Positions 16,204-24,192 of a stretch of 38,966 nt of DNA are shown in pieces. A program made the translations under genes and the position numbers. Position 1 is the first letter of the stretch, and every line of letters begins with the position of its first letter. Source of the stretch: Chrysosporum bergii ANA360D (GTDB lineage Bacteria; Cyanobacteriota; Cyanobacteriia; Cyanobacteriales; Nostocaceae); the NCBI RefSeq assembly GCF_029891735.1, contig NZ_JANQDH010000037.1, positions 1-38,966 on the forward strand. The letters are read 5' to 3'. The notes under the pieces were generated by a model. That model was given only the letters and a program-made list of their open reading frames with translations, did no database searches and was not told the origin of the DNA.

Positions 16204-17219
16204 TGTCTACACTAAAAATTGATGAAATTGTTCACAATTTGGATAAGTTGAGAAAACTTTGTTATCACAACCTCGCCGTCAGAATTACCAACATAGAAGA
16301 TTATTTATCTACCTTGACTGAAAGAGTTAACCAGGGAAGTGTGATAGTTACTGGTGCTTTTAACCAAGAAAAAATTAGCCCTCTTAATATTTCTGAGTCT
16401 GAGTTAGTGCAGGTTTATAATGATGTTCCCCGGGTTTTATTTAAAAACGCTCTAGTTGTGGAATTATCTGCTAAAAGTTACCGTAATCCTCAAGATGGTG
16501 AACCGATATTACTAGAAAATGATATAAATGGTAAATATTGGATGATTATAACAGGCATAGATCAGTTTTTTCTAGTACCGAGTATCAATATTAAATTAAA
16601 TATACATAAACTAAAAACGGTCAGGTTATTGTTTAATTTCCGTGGTGATACTCCATCAGCAGATAGTCATTTTATGTTAGTTAAACCCGCCACAGTCTCT
16701 AGTCAAGCTAGCGGTAAATTATGGCAAGTACAGCAACGGGGAATATTAGAATTTATAAATCCATCTTCTCCAGTTCCCAGAGAACCAGAGAGAAAAATTT
16801 TAGAACTAGAGAAAAAATTTTTAGAGATTTCTGATGCTCACGCCAAAGCACAAACCCTTGATTTAGAAATTAAAAATATGGCTAAAGAGTTAGAATATTT
16901 AAAGCTTGAACTTCACGATTCCCAGCAAGAAAGACAGAAATTAGAGTCCCAAATTAAAGATATAATAGATCAAAAATTTTTAGAGGTTTCTGATGCTCAC
17001 GCCAAAGCACAAACCCTTGATTTAGAAATTAAAAATATGGCTAAAGAGTTAGAATATTTAAAGGTTGAACTTCACGATTCCCAGCAAGAAAGACAGAAAT
17101 TAGAGTCCCAAATTAAAGATATAATAGATCAAAAATTTTCAGAGGTTTCTGATGCTCACGCCAAAGCACAAACCCTTGATTTAGAAATTAAAAACCTACT
17201 TGAGCAAAATTCGCTATAA
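16203..17219 (+). CDS. shared-module protein with repeat coiled-coil tail
   Basis: 338 residues, soluble, no signal or membrane segment. A short N-terminal helix precedes the shared module at about residues 62-184 (ELVQVYNDV, NGKYWMI, FFLVPSINIKLN, LLFNFRG, QRGILEF), so here the module is central rather than C-terminal. From about residue 205 onward the protein is a charged coiled coil made of 53-residue repeats (two complete, one partial) that are almost identical at DNA level. The start is ATG at 16203, overlapping the stop of the 20-codon ORF by one base. It is the last gene of the operon, followed by a hairpin. Its role is unknown. The rod may set spacing or mediate oligomerisation (inference). 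Confidence 0.68.
   Translation: MSTLKIDEIVHNLDKLRKLCYHNLAVRITNIEDYLSTLTERVNQGSVIVTGAFNQEKISPLNISESELVQVYNDVPRVLFKNALVVELSAKSYRNPQDGEPILLENDINGKYWMIITGIDQFFLVPSINIKLNIHKLKTVRLLFNFRGDTPSADSHFMLVKPATVSSQASGKLWQVQQRGILEFINPSSPVPREPERKILELEKKFLEISDAHAKAQTLDLEIKNMAKELEYLKLELHDSQQERQKLESQIKDIIDQKFLEVSDAHAKAQTLDLEIKNMAKELEYLKVELHDSQQERQKLESQIKDIIDQKFSEVSDAHAKAQTLDLEIKNLLEQNSL
16815..17195 (+). repeat. 159-bp tandem repeat, 2.4 copies, in frame
   Basis: Unit 1 is 16815-16973, unit 2 is 16974-17132, and the partial unit 3 begins at 17133 and stays identical for about 60 bases apart from one early T-to-C change. Comparing units 1 and 2 by eye gives two differences in 159 bases, and both change the amino acid. 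The unit is 53 codons, so copy-number change keeps the reading frame. Confidence 0.92.
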
Positions 17220-17220
17220 A

Positions 17221-17242
17221 AGGGTTAACTAACGCTAACCCT
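17221..17242 (+). terminator. hairpin after the operon
   Basis: AGGGTTA (17221-17227) pairs with TAACCCT (17236-17242) across 8 bases, starting two bases after the last operon stop codon. A pyrimidine-rich stretch with short T runs follows (17243-17264). It is a plausible end of the transcript that begins near 8.9 kb. Confidence 0.5.
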
Positions 17243-17266
17243 GATTTCATAACTAACTTTCTTTAT

Positions 17267-17287
17267 GGCAAGTAATATATTTTTGCC
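17267..17287 (-). terminator. weak hairpin after hcp
   Basis: GGCAA (17267-17271) and TTGCC (17283-17287) form a 5-bp stem immediately after the hcp stop codon on the reverse strand. The stem is short and no T run follows on that strand. It is listed because it is the only candidate terminator for the hli-hcp unit. Confidence 0.25.
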
Positions 17288-17794
17288 TTAATCAGCGAAG
17301 GGGTCAACTCCCATGTTAACAACGGCACTTCGCAGGACGGTAATTTGTTGACCAAAATCAAGTTGTTTAATAGCTTCTAGCGCTTGTAGCACATCACGAG
17401 ATGGTTTATAACTTAAAGGCATGGGAGCCACTAATCCTTGAACCATCAACTCTGATAATTCAAACCAGAAAGCTAACTTAGTATTAACGCTCCAAAGTCC
17501 ATAGGAACGGCTAATTTGTGTATCTCTCTTAGCGGCTATGTCTCGCATCACATCTAACTGTTCAGGGTGAGACATTTGCTTGATTTGATTAAGTACACCC
17601 TCAGCAAACTGCATCCTTGCAGCCCCTGGAGCAGCTGGGGTAACAGAACGACCCATTTCAGTGTATACATACCACAGTAGTGCTAACTGTTCATCAATAC
17701 TGAGAGATTTACATAAATTGGTAGTAGATGTAACAGTATTTTCTAAATTTGTATTGAATCGATTGGATCCTGTTGTTACGCTAATTTCCTTCAT
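17288..17794 (-). CDS. helical carotenoid protein (OCP N-domain homologue)
   Basis: 168 residues, equivalent to the free N-terminal domain of orange carotenoid protein, with no C-terminal NTF2-like domain. Numbering coincides with OCP over the core: Trp41 and Tyr44 (LLWYVYTEMG), Asn104, Trp110 and Arg155 are present, all positions known to contact carotenoid or the domain interface in OCP. Tyr111 of OCP is Phe here. The AAPGAARMQFAEG segment is typical of the family. These proteins bind a ketocarotenoid, quench singlet oxygen and in some clades quench phycobilisomes. Which HCP clade this belongs to cannot be told by eye. It is the second gene of a reverse-strand unit, 69 bases after hli, so co-expression under high light is likely. 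Confidence 0.93.
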   Translation of the reverse strand: MKEISVTTGSNRFNTNLENTVTSTTNLCKSLSIDEQLALLWYVYTEMGRSVTPAAPGAARMQFAEGVLNQIKQMSHPEQLDVMRDIAAKRDTQISRSYGLWSVNTKLAFWFELSELMVQGLVAPMPLSYKPSRDVLQALEAIKQLDFGQQITVLRSAVVNMGVDPFAD

Positions 17795-17863
17795 ACTTTT
17801 ACCCCAAATATTTGCTAAGTCTTAACTGAACTATTTGCCCACTTGAGAAAAAAAGTCGAGTTT

Positions 17864-18028
17864 TTAAAGAATACCCCAGAAGTGAAGAAAGCCTTGACCA
17901 GAGAACACCTCAATTAAAGCTGCTGTTAAAAACCCGATCATGGCCAGACGACCATTCCAAGTTTCAGCTTGAGGAGTAAATCCCCAAATACCGGGGTTGC
18001 GGTTCTCTGTGTTTTTTGTTGTTTGCAT
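17864..18028 (-). CDS. high-light-inducible protein (Hli/SCP), 54 residues
   Basis: Single-helix chlorophyll-binding-like protein of 54 residues: [10 protein letters not shown], then [19 protein letters not shown], then a hydrophobic helix and LHFWGIL. The ExWNGRxAMIGF stretch is the LHC/Hli chlorophyll-binding motif, with Glu, Asn and Arg in the conserved places. Hli proteins sit in the thylakoid membrane, bind chlorophyll and carotenoid, and protect photosystem assembly intermediates and newly made chlorophyll. The start ATG (18026-18028) has no clear ribosome site. It lies first in a unit with the carotenoid protein, and two HLR1-like half-sites are upstream. Confidence 0.92.
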   Translation of the reverse strand: MQTTKNTENRNPGIWGFTPQAETWNGRLAMIGFLTAALIEVFSGQGFLHFWGIL

Positions 18029-18080
18029 AGTTAATGCTTTTGGTAGGAGTTAGTACAGGTTTTCAGATTCCCTATTAACT

Positions 18081-18109
18081 AATGTAACAGATATTTTAAA
18101 AAATGTAAC
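18081..18109 (-). promoter_or_regulatory. HLR1-like half-sites (RpaB-type) upstream of hli
   Basis: Read on the reverse strand, GTTACATT occurs twice in the same direction (18102-18109 and 18081-18088), 21 bases apart, 53-81 bases before the hli start. HLR1, the box bound by the high-light regulator RpaB, is a direct repeat of (G/T)TTACA(T/A)(T/A) with 2 bases between copies. Both copies here match that 8-mer perfectly, but the spacing is about two helical turns instead of one. The sequence between them matches only partly. Confidence 0.6.
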
Positions 18110-18209
18110 GGAAACTTGCCAAAAAGTTTTCACTAGTATCTATAGGAATACCACATGATTTTGGTAAACTTCTGAATATATGTCCGCCGCTGGTGAAAAA
18201 CAAGCGTTT

Positions 18210-19100
18210 CTAGCTTTCCACCCTCTCAGCTATCCTCAACTTGGCAGAACGCGATCGCGGGTTACCAGCCAATTCTTCCTCGCCAGCAGTAATTGGCTTT
18301 TTAGTCAATACTTTTAACCAAGGAGAATTGCGTAAACCATGCTTCACCAGACGATCTTCCAAACTGTGAAAACTAATAATGGCAATTCTCCCCCCTGGAA
18401 CTAAAGCCACAGGTGCTTGGGCTAAAAAACTTTCTAAACACCTTAACTCATCATTAACCACAATTCGCAAAGCCTGAAACACACGTGTAGCCGGGTGAAT
18501 CCGACCATAACGGTATTGACGGGGGACAGCATAGGCGATGGACTCAGCTAACTCTGTAGTAGTGTTAAATGGTCGTTTTTCCACAATTCGCCTAGCAATG
18601 CGCCGGGATAATCGTTCCTCCCCGTATTTAAAAAAAATATCTGCTAATTCCGCCTCATCCCACTGATTAACCACCTCAGCAGCAGTCAAAGATTGTCGCT
18701 GATCCATACGCATATCCAGATTGGCTGCGTGGCGAAAGCTAAAACCCCGCTCTGGTTGGTCTAAATGATAGGAACTCACACCCAAATCAGCCAAGATGCC
18801 ATCAAAAGTGTTAGGAGTATATTTATAAAGGGAAAAATTGCTAAAAATAAACTCTACCCGATCCCCAAACTCAGCCAAGTGCTTTTGCGCCGCCCGCAAA
18901 GCGTCCTGATCTTGGTCAATAGCCGTTACTCGCACATCAGCAGCAGCCTGTAAAATCAAGCGACTATGACCACCACCCCCCACTGTTGCATCCAAATAAT
19001 GGCCGCTCTCACGTACCGCCAAACCCTCAACAACCTCTTGGCTTAAAACTGGCACATGAAGAAATTCCTGCGCCTCAATTCCCTGAATCTCAAGCTCCAT
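18210..19100 (-). CDS. rsmH: 16S rRNA (cytosine1402-N4)-methyltransferase
   Basis: RsmH (formerly MraW), 296 residues from the ATG at 19098-19100; an upstream TTG at 19127 would add nine unlikely residues. It methylates N4 of C1402 in the 16S rRNA P site using SAM. Signatures: HVPVL at the N terminus, the SAM loop [23 protein letters not shown], the helical insertion, and [12 protein letters not shown] followed by [13 protein letters not shown] near the C terminus. The C-terminal AKLRIAER motif completes the family pattern. It is divergent from ndhH across a 223-base spacer. Unlike in many bacteria it is not in a dcw cluster. Confidence 0.95.
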   Translation of the reverse strand: MELEIQGIEAQEFLHVPVLSQEVVEGLAVRESGHYLDATVGGGGHSRLILQAAADVRVTAIDQDQDALRAAQKHLAEFGDRVEFIFSNFSLYKYTPNTFDGILADLGVSSYHLDQPERGFSFRHAANLDMRMDQRQSLTAAEVVNQWDEAELADIFFKYGEERLSRRIARRIVEKRPFNTTTELAESIAYAVPRQYRYGRIHPATRVFQALRIVVNDELRCLESFLAQAPVALVPGGRIAIISFHSLEDRLVKHGLRNSPWLKVLTKKPITAGEEELAGNPRSRSAKLRIAERVES

Positions 19101-19323
19101 ATAATAATAAGTAAAGAAGTGAAACAAATTGCAACATCAACTAAAATCCCCTCGCCGCCACCCCCTCTCCAACATAACTCTGTATGGGCAATAGATGTAG
19201 TGGCTCCCAGGGCGACTGCTCAAAAGTCCCTGACAAATTGATTGTGGCAGACACGAACAATAAAGTTTGGAGAGTATGATGCGGTTCAAATTAAAATTTT
19301 CATAACGGGAGAACACAGACCTT

Positions 19324-20508
19324 ATGGCAAGACTAGAAACCCGCACCGAACCTATGGTGCTAAATATGGGGCCACACCACCCCTCGATGCACGGGGTTTT
19401 GCGATTAATTGTCACATTAGATGGGGAGGATGTCGTTGATTGTGAACCGGTCATCGGCTATTTGCACCGGGGGATGGAAAAAATAGCTGAAAACCGTACC
19501 ACCGTGATGTATGTACCCTACGTTAGTCGCTGGGACTACGCCGCAGGTATGTTTAACGAGGCAGTCACGGTTAACGCCCCAGAACAACTAGCAGGGGTAG
19601 CTGTCCCCAAACGTGCCAGCTACATTCGCGTCATCATGCTAGAACTAAACCGAATTGCCAACCACCTCCTCTGGTTTGGCCCTTTTCTCGCTGACGTAGG
19701 CGCTCAAACTCCCTTCTTCTACCAGTTCCGAGAACGGGAAATGATTTATGATTTGTGGGAAGCAGCTACTGGATACCGGATGGTCAACCACAACTATTTC
19801 CGTGTTGGTGGCGTAGCAGTTGATTTACCCTATGGTTGGGTAGATAAATGTGCGGATTTTTGCGACTACTTCCTCCCCAAAGTAGACGAGTACGAACGCC
19901 TGGTAACTAATAACCCCATTTTCCGTCGTCGCATTGAAGGTATTGGTACCATTACACGAGAACAAGCAATTAACTGGGGACTATCAGGACCTATGTTACG
20001 CGCCTCTGGGGTAAAATGGGACTTGCGGAAAGTTGACCACTACGAATCCTACGACGATTTCGACTGGGATGTACAGTGGGAAACCACCGGCGATTGCCTC
20101 GCCCGTTACCTAGTGCGAATGCGAGAAATGCGCGAATCTGTGAAAATTATTCGCCAAGCACTGCAAGCACTACCAGGCGGCCCCTACGAAAACCTAGAAG
20201 CCAAGCGTATGGCTGCTGGCAAAAAATCCGAGTGGGATGCTTTTGATTACCAATACATCGGCAAAAAAGTTTCACCCACTTTTAAAATGCCCAAAGGTGA
20301 GATTTATTCTCGTGTGGAAAGCGGTAAAGGTGAATTAGGAATTTATCTAGTAGGCGATGACAATCCCTTCCCTTGGCGCTGGAAGATTCGCCCTGCTGAT
20401 TTCAACAACCTGCAAATTGTCCCGGAATTACTACGGGGGATGAAAGTAGCAGATATTGTGGTTATTCTCGGCAGCGTAGACGTAATTATGGGATCTGTAG
20501 ATAGATAG
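19324..20508 (+). CDS. ndhH: NAD(P)H-quinone oxidoreductase subunit H (NDH-1)
   Basis: NdhH, 394 residues, the homologue of the 49-kDa/NuoD subunit, lying in the peripheral arm next to the plastoquinone-binding cavity of photosynthetic NDH-1. It takes part in respiration, cyclic electron flow and CO2 uptake complexes. Signatures: [14 protein letters not shown] at the N terminus, [36 protein letters not shown], and the C-terminal [18 protein letters not shown]. The ATG at 19324 is followed directly by the conserved N terminus. It is a single gene on its strand and is followed by a complex nested palindrome. Confidence 0.98.
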   Translation: MARLETRTEPMVLNMGPHHPSMHGVLRLIVTLDGEDVVDCEPVIGYLHRGMEKIAENRTTVMYVPYVSRWDYAAGMFNEAVTVNAPEQLAGVAVPKRASYIRVIMLELNRIANHLLWFGPFLADVGAQTPFFYQFREREMIYDLWEAATGYRMVNHNYFRVGGVAVDLPYGWVDKCADFCDYFLPKVDEYERLVTNNPIFRRRIEGIGTITREQAINWGLSGPMLRASGVKWDLRKVDHYESYDDFDWDVQWETTGDCLARYLVRMREMRESVKIIRQALQALPGGPYENLEAKRMAAGKKSEWDAFDYQYIGKKVSPTFKMPKGEIYSRVESGKGELGIYLVGDDNPFPWRWKIRPADFNNLQIVPELLRGMKVADIVVILGSVDVIMGSVDR

Positions 20509-20517
20509 CAGCAGCAG

Positions 20518-20574
20518 TGGGGAATAGATTTTAGATGACACTATTATCTAAAATCACAAATCCAAAATTCCCCA
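20518..20574. repeat. nested inverted repeats after ndhH
   Basis: Outer arms TGGGGAAT (20518-20525) and ATTCCCCA (20567-20574) enclose inner arms GATTTTAGAT (20527-20536) and ATCTAAAATC (20546-20555), all perfect. The inner loop is 9 bases. The word types (GATTTTAGAT, ATCCAAAATTCCCC) recur, from memory, in intergenic repeats of Nostocales. It may also end the ndhH transcript. Confidence 0.6.
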
Positions 20575-20727
20575 CCCCCTACCCCATCATCTCTCTCTAA
20601 AGAGGCTGACAAATTAAAACAACATCAAATAACCTAATAAAATAAATCTGATTAGCGAGAAATTCTTTTATCCCCTTAATATAAAAAACATCCATTTATT
20701 TAAATTCACTTACTAACCTTGCCATCC

Positions 20728-22281
20728 ATGCCTCTGTCGCGCCTAGTCACGCTGATTGTTGGTTTAATCGTCATTTTGGCATTAAGCCTCTGGCTGATTG
20801 ACTCCCTCTCTCGGCTTTACTGGCAATTGTCTTATTCTCCACTGCTGGGCAATTTGCTGTTATTGTTGCTGGTTCTATTAATAGGAGGCTTGGTTGCAGC
20901 TTTTGTTTATTATGTATTGATACTTCAAGCCGGAGAAAAGCGATCGCGCCAGCAACGCCGACCAGCAACAACCGCAAAAATCCCGGCCGCTAAATCAGAC
21001 GCAGCTTCCACTACTCTACAAGCCGTCAAGCAACAGGTAGCCCAAATTCAAGATGAAGTTGCAAGACAAGCTTTATTAAGTAAATCCAGAGAAATAGAAC
21101 TCACCCTCACCCGGGGTGAAATTCAAGTAGTTGTATTTGGTACAGGTAGCGCCGGCAAAACTTCCTTAGTTAATGCCATTATGGGGCGCATGGTAGGTCA
21201 GGTCAATGCACCTATGGGAACTACTCAAGTTGGGGAAACTTATTGTTTACGGCTAAAAGGATTACAACGTAAGATTTTAATTACCGACACACCGGGAATT
21301 TTAGAAGCCGGGGTGGAAGGAACAGAAAGGGAACAACTAGCGCGAGAACTAGCCACTTCAGCCGATTTACTCTTGTTTGTAGTGGATAACGACCTGCGAC
21401 GCTCAGAATATGAACCCCTACGCAGTTTAGCAGAAATTGGCAAGCGATCGCTATTAGTTCTCAACAAAACCGACCTATACACAGAAGAAGACCAAGAATC
21501 TATTCTCGCCCGGTTACGTCAACGAGTGCGGGGATTTATCGCCCCTAATGATGTAGTGGCGATCGCTGCTAATCCCCAACCCGCACAACTAGAAACCGGC
21601 GAAACCTTCCAGCCAGAGGCAGATATTGTACCTTTACTGCGCCGCATGGCAGCGATTTTAAGAGCGGAAGGTGAAGACCTAGTGGCAGATAACATTCTTT
21701 TACAATCCCTACGCCTAGGAGAGGAAGCGCGCAACTTGATTGATATGCAGCGTCGCCGTCAAGCCGACAAAATAGTAGACAGGTTTCAATGGATTGGTGC
21801 TGGTGTGGTGTCAGTTACCCCTCTACCAGTAGTAGATTTACTAGCAACAGCAGCCGTTAACGCTCAAATGGTAGTAGAAATTGGCAAAATCTACGGCTGT
21901 GAACTCAACATAGAAAGAGGTAAAGAATTAGCTCTTTCCCTAGCCAAAACCATAGCCAGTTTAGGCATAGTCAAAGGAGCGATTCAACTAATATCCACCG
22001 CTTTACAATTTCATGTAGCCACCTTTGTGATTGGGAGAGCAATTCAAGGAGTGACAGTAGCTTACTTAACCCGAATCGCTGGTAAAAGTTTTATTGAATA
22101 TTTCCGCCATGACCAAGACTGGGGCGATGGTGGTATGACTGAAGTAGTCAAAGAGCAATTTAAGCTCAATCGCCGGGATGAATTTATTAAAGCATTTATC
22201 CAAGAAGCGATCGCCAGGGTAGTGCAACCCTTAACAAACAACTCAGAAGTTACCGAACCTGATCAAGAAGCCAACAATTAA
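20728..22281 (+). CDS. membrane-anchored GTPase with DUF697-type C-terminal domain
   Basis: 517 residues from ATG 20728 (a TTG three codons upstream is possible). Two membrane helices at about residues 5-25 and 36-65 (a hairpin anchor) are followed by a basic linker and a G domain. G1 is GTGSAGKTS at 138-146, G3 is DTPG at 187-190 and G4 is NKTD at 246-249, so GTP binding looks intact. Residues from about 345 are hydrophobic-helical (ADKIVDRF, LPVVDLLATAAVNAQM) like the DUF697/YcjF-type domain often fused to Era-like GTPases. Function is unknown; roles in membrane stress or organisation are suggested for relatives. The tail is short and acidic. It is a single gene, 123 bases before the pseudokinase. 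Confidence 0.8.
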   Translation: MPLSRLVTLIVGLIVILALSLWLIDSLSRLYWQLSYSPLLGNLLLLLLVLLIGGLVAAFVYYVLILQAGEKRSRQQRRPATTAKIPAAKSDAASTTLQAVKQQVAQIQDEVARQALLSKSREIELTLTRGEIQVVVFGTGSAGKTSLVNAIMGRMVGQVNAPMGTTQVGETYCLRLKGLQRKILITDTPGILEAGVEGTEREQLARELATSADLLLFVVDNDLRRSEYEPLRSLAEIGKRSLLVLNKTDLYTEEDQESILARLRQRVRGFIAPNDVVAIAANPQPAQLETGETFQPEADIVPLLRRMAAILRAEGEDLVADNILLQSLRLGEEARNLIDMQRRRQADKIVDRFQWIGAGVVSVTPLPVVDLLATAAVNAQMVVEIGKIYGCELNIERGKELALSLAKTIASLGIVKGAIQLISTALQFHVATFVIGRAIQGVTVAYLTRIAGKSFIEYFRHDQDWGDGGMTEVVKEQFKLNRRDEFIKAFIQEAIARVVQPLTNNSEVTEPDQEANN

Positions 22282-22326
22282 CAACAGAATTTATATTTTT
22301 TTAGTAAACATACTTTGAACAATCAC

Positions 22327-22344
22327 TCAATTGTAAACAATTGA
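22327..22344. promoter_or_regulatory. 18-bp perfect palindrome, candidate operator
   Basis: TCAATTGT-AA-ACAATTGA is an uninterrupted dyad 61-78 bases before the pseudokinase ATG. Its size and position suit a dimeric repressor site. The high AT content weakens the case. Confidence 0.35.
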
Positions 22345-22366
22345 CCTAAAATTATTTATTTTAAAG

Positions 22367-22398
22367 GCTTCCGGAAAACCTGGTAATGTCACGGAAGC
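22367..22398 (+). promoter_or_regulatory. hairpin that can hide the pseudokinase ribosome site
   Basis: GCTTCCG (22367-22373) is fully complementary to CGGAAGC (22392-22398) across an 18-base loop. The 3' arm contains GGAAG (22393-22397), the only Shine-Dalgarno-like stretch, 7 bases before the ATG at 22405. Folding would cover the site, so translation could be thermally or ligand controlled. Confidence 0.4.
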
Positions 22399-22404
22399 TA
22401 TTAT

Positions 22405-24174
22405 ATGGATTTATTCAGTAACCAGCTTATGAACCATCACAGGATCGGTCAACTACTACAAGCACGTTACCAAATCGTTCAAAGCCTAGGTGAAGGGGTA
22501 TTTGGACAGACCTACATCGCTGTAAATAGGGATGATCCAAAAAAGGCTCAATGTGTGATTAAAAACCTAAAGTCTAACCGCTTTCCACCAGGCTATTTAG
22601 ACACTTTAACAACCTACTTAGTCAACAAAACAGCAGACCTGCATTTACTAGGAAACCATTCGCAAATTTCCCAATTAATCACCTGCTTTGAAGAAAACGA
22701 GCAGTTTTATTTAGTAGAAGAATTGGTAGAAGGACACTCATTGAGTGCAGAATTACCCGTTAACCAATATTGGCAATGTAACTGGACTGAAAGAGAAGTT
22801 ATAGAATTCTTAGCAGAAGTCCTAGGTATTTTAGAATTTATTCACTCCCAAGGCATTATCCATGGTCACATTACACCAGAAAATTTAATTAGACGTACTG
22901 TTGATGGCAAATTAGTTTTAACTGACTTCGCCTGTATTCAATCAACCCATTTAGGCTTAAATGGAGAACTACCCCTTTATGACATTCCTGTAAAGTTACT
23001 AGGCTACCTACCACCAGAACAATTTATTGGTCAAACCCAGCCCAACATTGATATTTATGCTTTAGGGATGATTGCCATTCAGGCTTTAACAGGGTTAGAA
23101 CCAGTGCAACTACAACTATATCCTAAAACTAATCAAATTATTTGGCGCAATCCAGATATATCAGTGAATGATCATCTCGCTGCCGTTCTCAACTGCATGA
23201 TTCACTATGATTGTCAAGAACGCTTTTACTCCGCCGGTGAAGTACTTCATGTCATCAAAGAAATATTTGGGGAAAGTAAAATTCAGTTTTTTACAGAAAC
23301 AATCCACCCGCTATCTCAAACAAAAATTATTGAAAGAGATAACACACACCAACAATTTAACACCCGCCAATTACCCCCACTAATTACAGGCATGAAAGTA
23401 GGTTTAGCCGCTAATTCCTTATTAATGGGATTGGGGGTATATTCTATCATGAATAACTGTCCGGCATATTCAGAAACAGAAACTTTACACAAAGCAACAC
23501 AAGAATATCAAACAGGAGACTTACACAAAGCACTAGCTTTAGCTCAATCAATTCCCGCTTACAGCAATGTTTATCCAGAAGCTCAAGCTACAATGGAAGT
23601 ATGGCAACAGCAATGGCAACTAGCAGCCAAACAATACCAAATAGCTGAACAAGCCTTAAATGAGGGTAGATGGTGTGATGTATTAGATATTGCCCCCACA
23701 GTATCAAATATTTTATATTGGCAATCTAAAATCAACCAATTGGTACAGCAAGCACAAACCAACATTGAAACCCAAACACACCATTTGTTAACAAAAGCCT
23801 ACGCAAAAGCCACAGCCAGAGAATTTTCCAGCGCCATAGAGTATCTGCGTCAAATTCCTCCAAAAAGTTCTGCCGGTGCCTTAGTCAAAGAAAAATTAAC
23901 CGAATATCATCAAAAGCGGCAGACTAGAGCAGCTTATTTTTTACAGAAAGCTAACATCAAAGCATCTATGGGTGACTTTAATGAGGCTGTAAATCTCCTC
24001 CGCAAAATTCCCAAAAATACTTCCGTTTACACTCAAGCTCAAATTACACTCAATAAATATATTCAAAAACTGCAAATACAAAAGCAAAGTAAAAATTTAG
24101 CCCTAGACCCTCCAACCAGTAATCATAAATATTTCCACCCAGAAAATGATTTACTAGAAGTGAACATTCGTTAA
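22405..24174 (+). CDS. membrane Ser/Thr pseudokinase
   Basis: 589 residues. The N-terminal kinase fold keeps the glycine loop GEGVFGQTY, the ATP-anchoring Lys53 (CVIKNL) and the Asn of the catalytic loop (Asn160). The catalytic loop reads HGHITPEN instead of HRDxxPxN, so the catalytic Asp is His155. The metal-binding DFG is DFA (174-176) with Asp kept. The activation segment is short and ends in PPE. Phosphotransfer is therefore unlikely while nucleotide binding may persist. A membrane helix at about 326-347 follows, then a helical repeat region (about 355-560) with three related segments (RQIPPKSSAGA, RKIPKNTSVYT type). It is convergent, 18 bases apart, with an intact kinase of the same architecture. 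Probably a regulatory or scaffolding partner (inference). Confidence 0.82.
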   Translation: MDLFSNQLMNHHRIGQLLQARYQIVQSLGEGVFGQTYIAVNRDDPKKAQCVIKNLKSNRFPPGYLDTLTTYLVNKTADLHLLGNHSQISQLITCFEENEQFYLVEELVEGHSLSAELPVNQYWQCNWTEREVIEFLAEVLGILEFIHSQGIIHGHITPENLIRRTVDGKLVLTDFACIQSTHLGLNGELPLYDIPVKLLGYLPPEQFIGQTQPNIDIYALGMIAIQALTGLEPVQLQLYPKTNQIIWRNPDISVNDHLAAVLNCMIHYDCQERFYSAGEVLHVIKEIFGESKIQFFTETIHPLSQTKIIERDNTHQQFNTRQLPPLITGMKVGLAANSLLMGLGVYSIMNNCPAYSETETLHKATQEYQTGDLHKALALAQSIPAYSNVYPEAQATMEVWQQQWQLAAKQYQIAEQALNEGRWCDVLDIAPTVSNILYWQSKINQLVQQAQTNIETQTHHLLTKAYAKATAREFSSAIEYLRQIPPKSSAGALVKEKLTEYHQKRQTRAAYFLQKANIKASMGDFNEAVNLLRKIPKNTSVYTQAQITLNKYIQKLQIQKQSKNLALDPPTSNHKYFHPENDLLEVNIR

Positions 24175-24192
24175 TTATTTTCTCATGCACAA

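Noticed and set aside
16815-17195. CRISPR-like array
   Set aside because: Units are contiguous, 159 bases, coding and without spacers.
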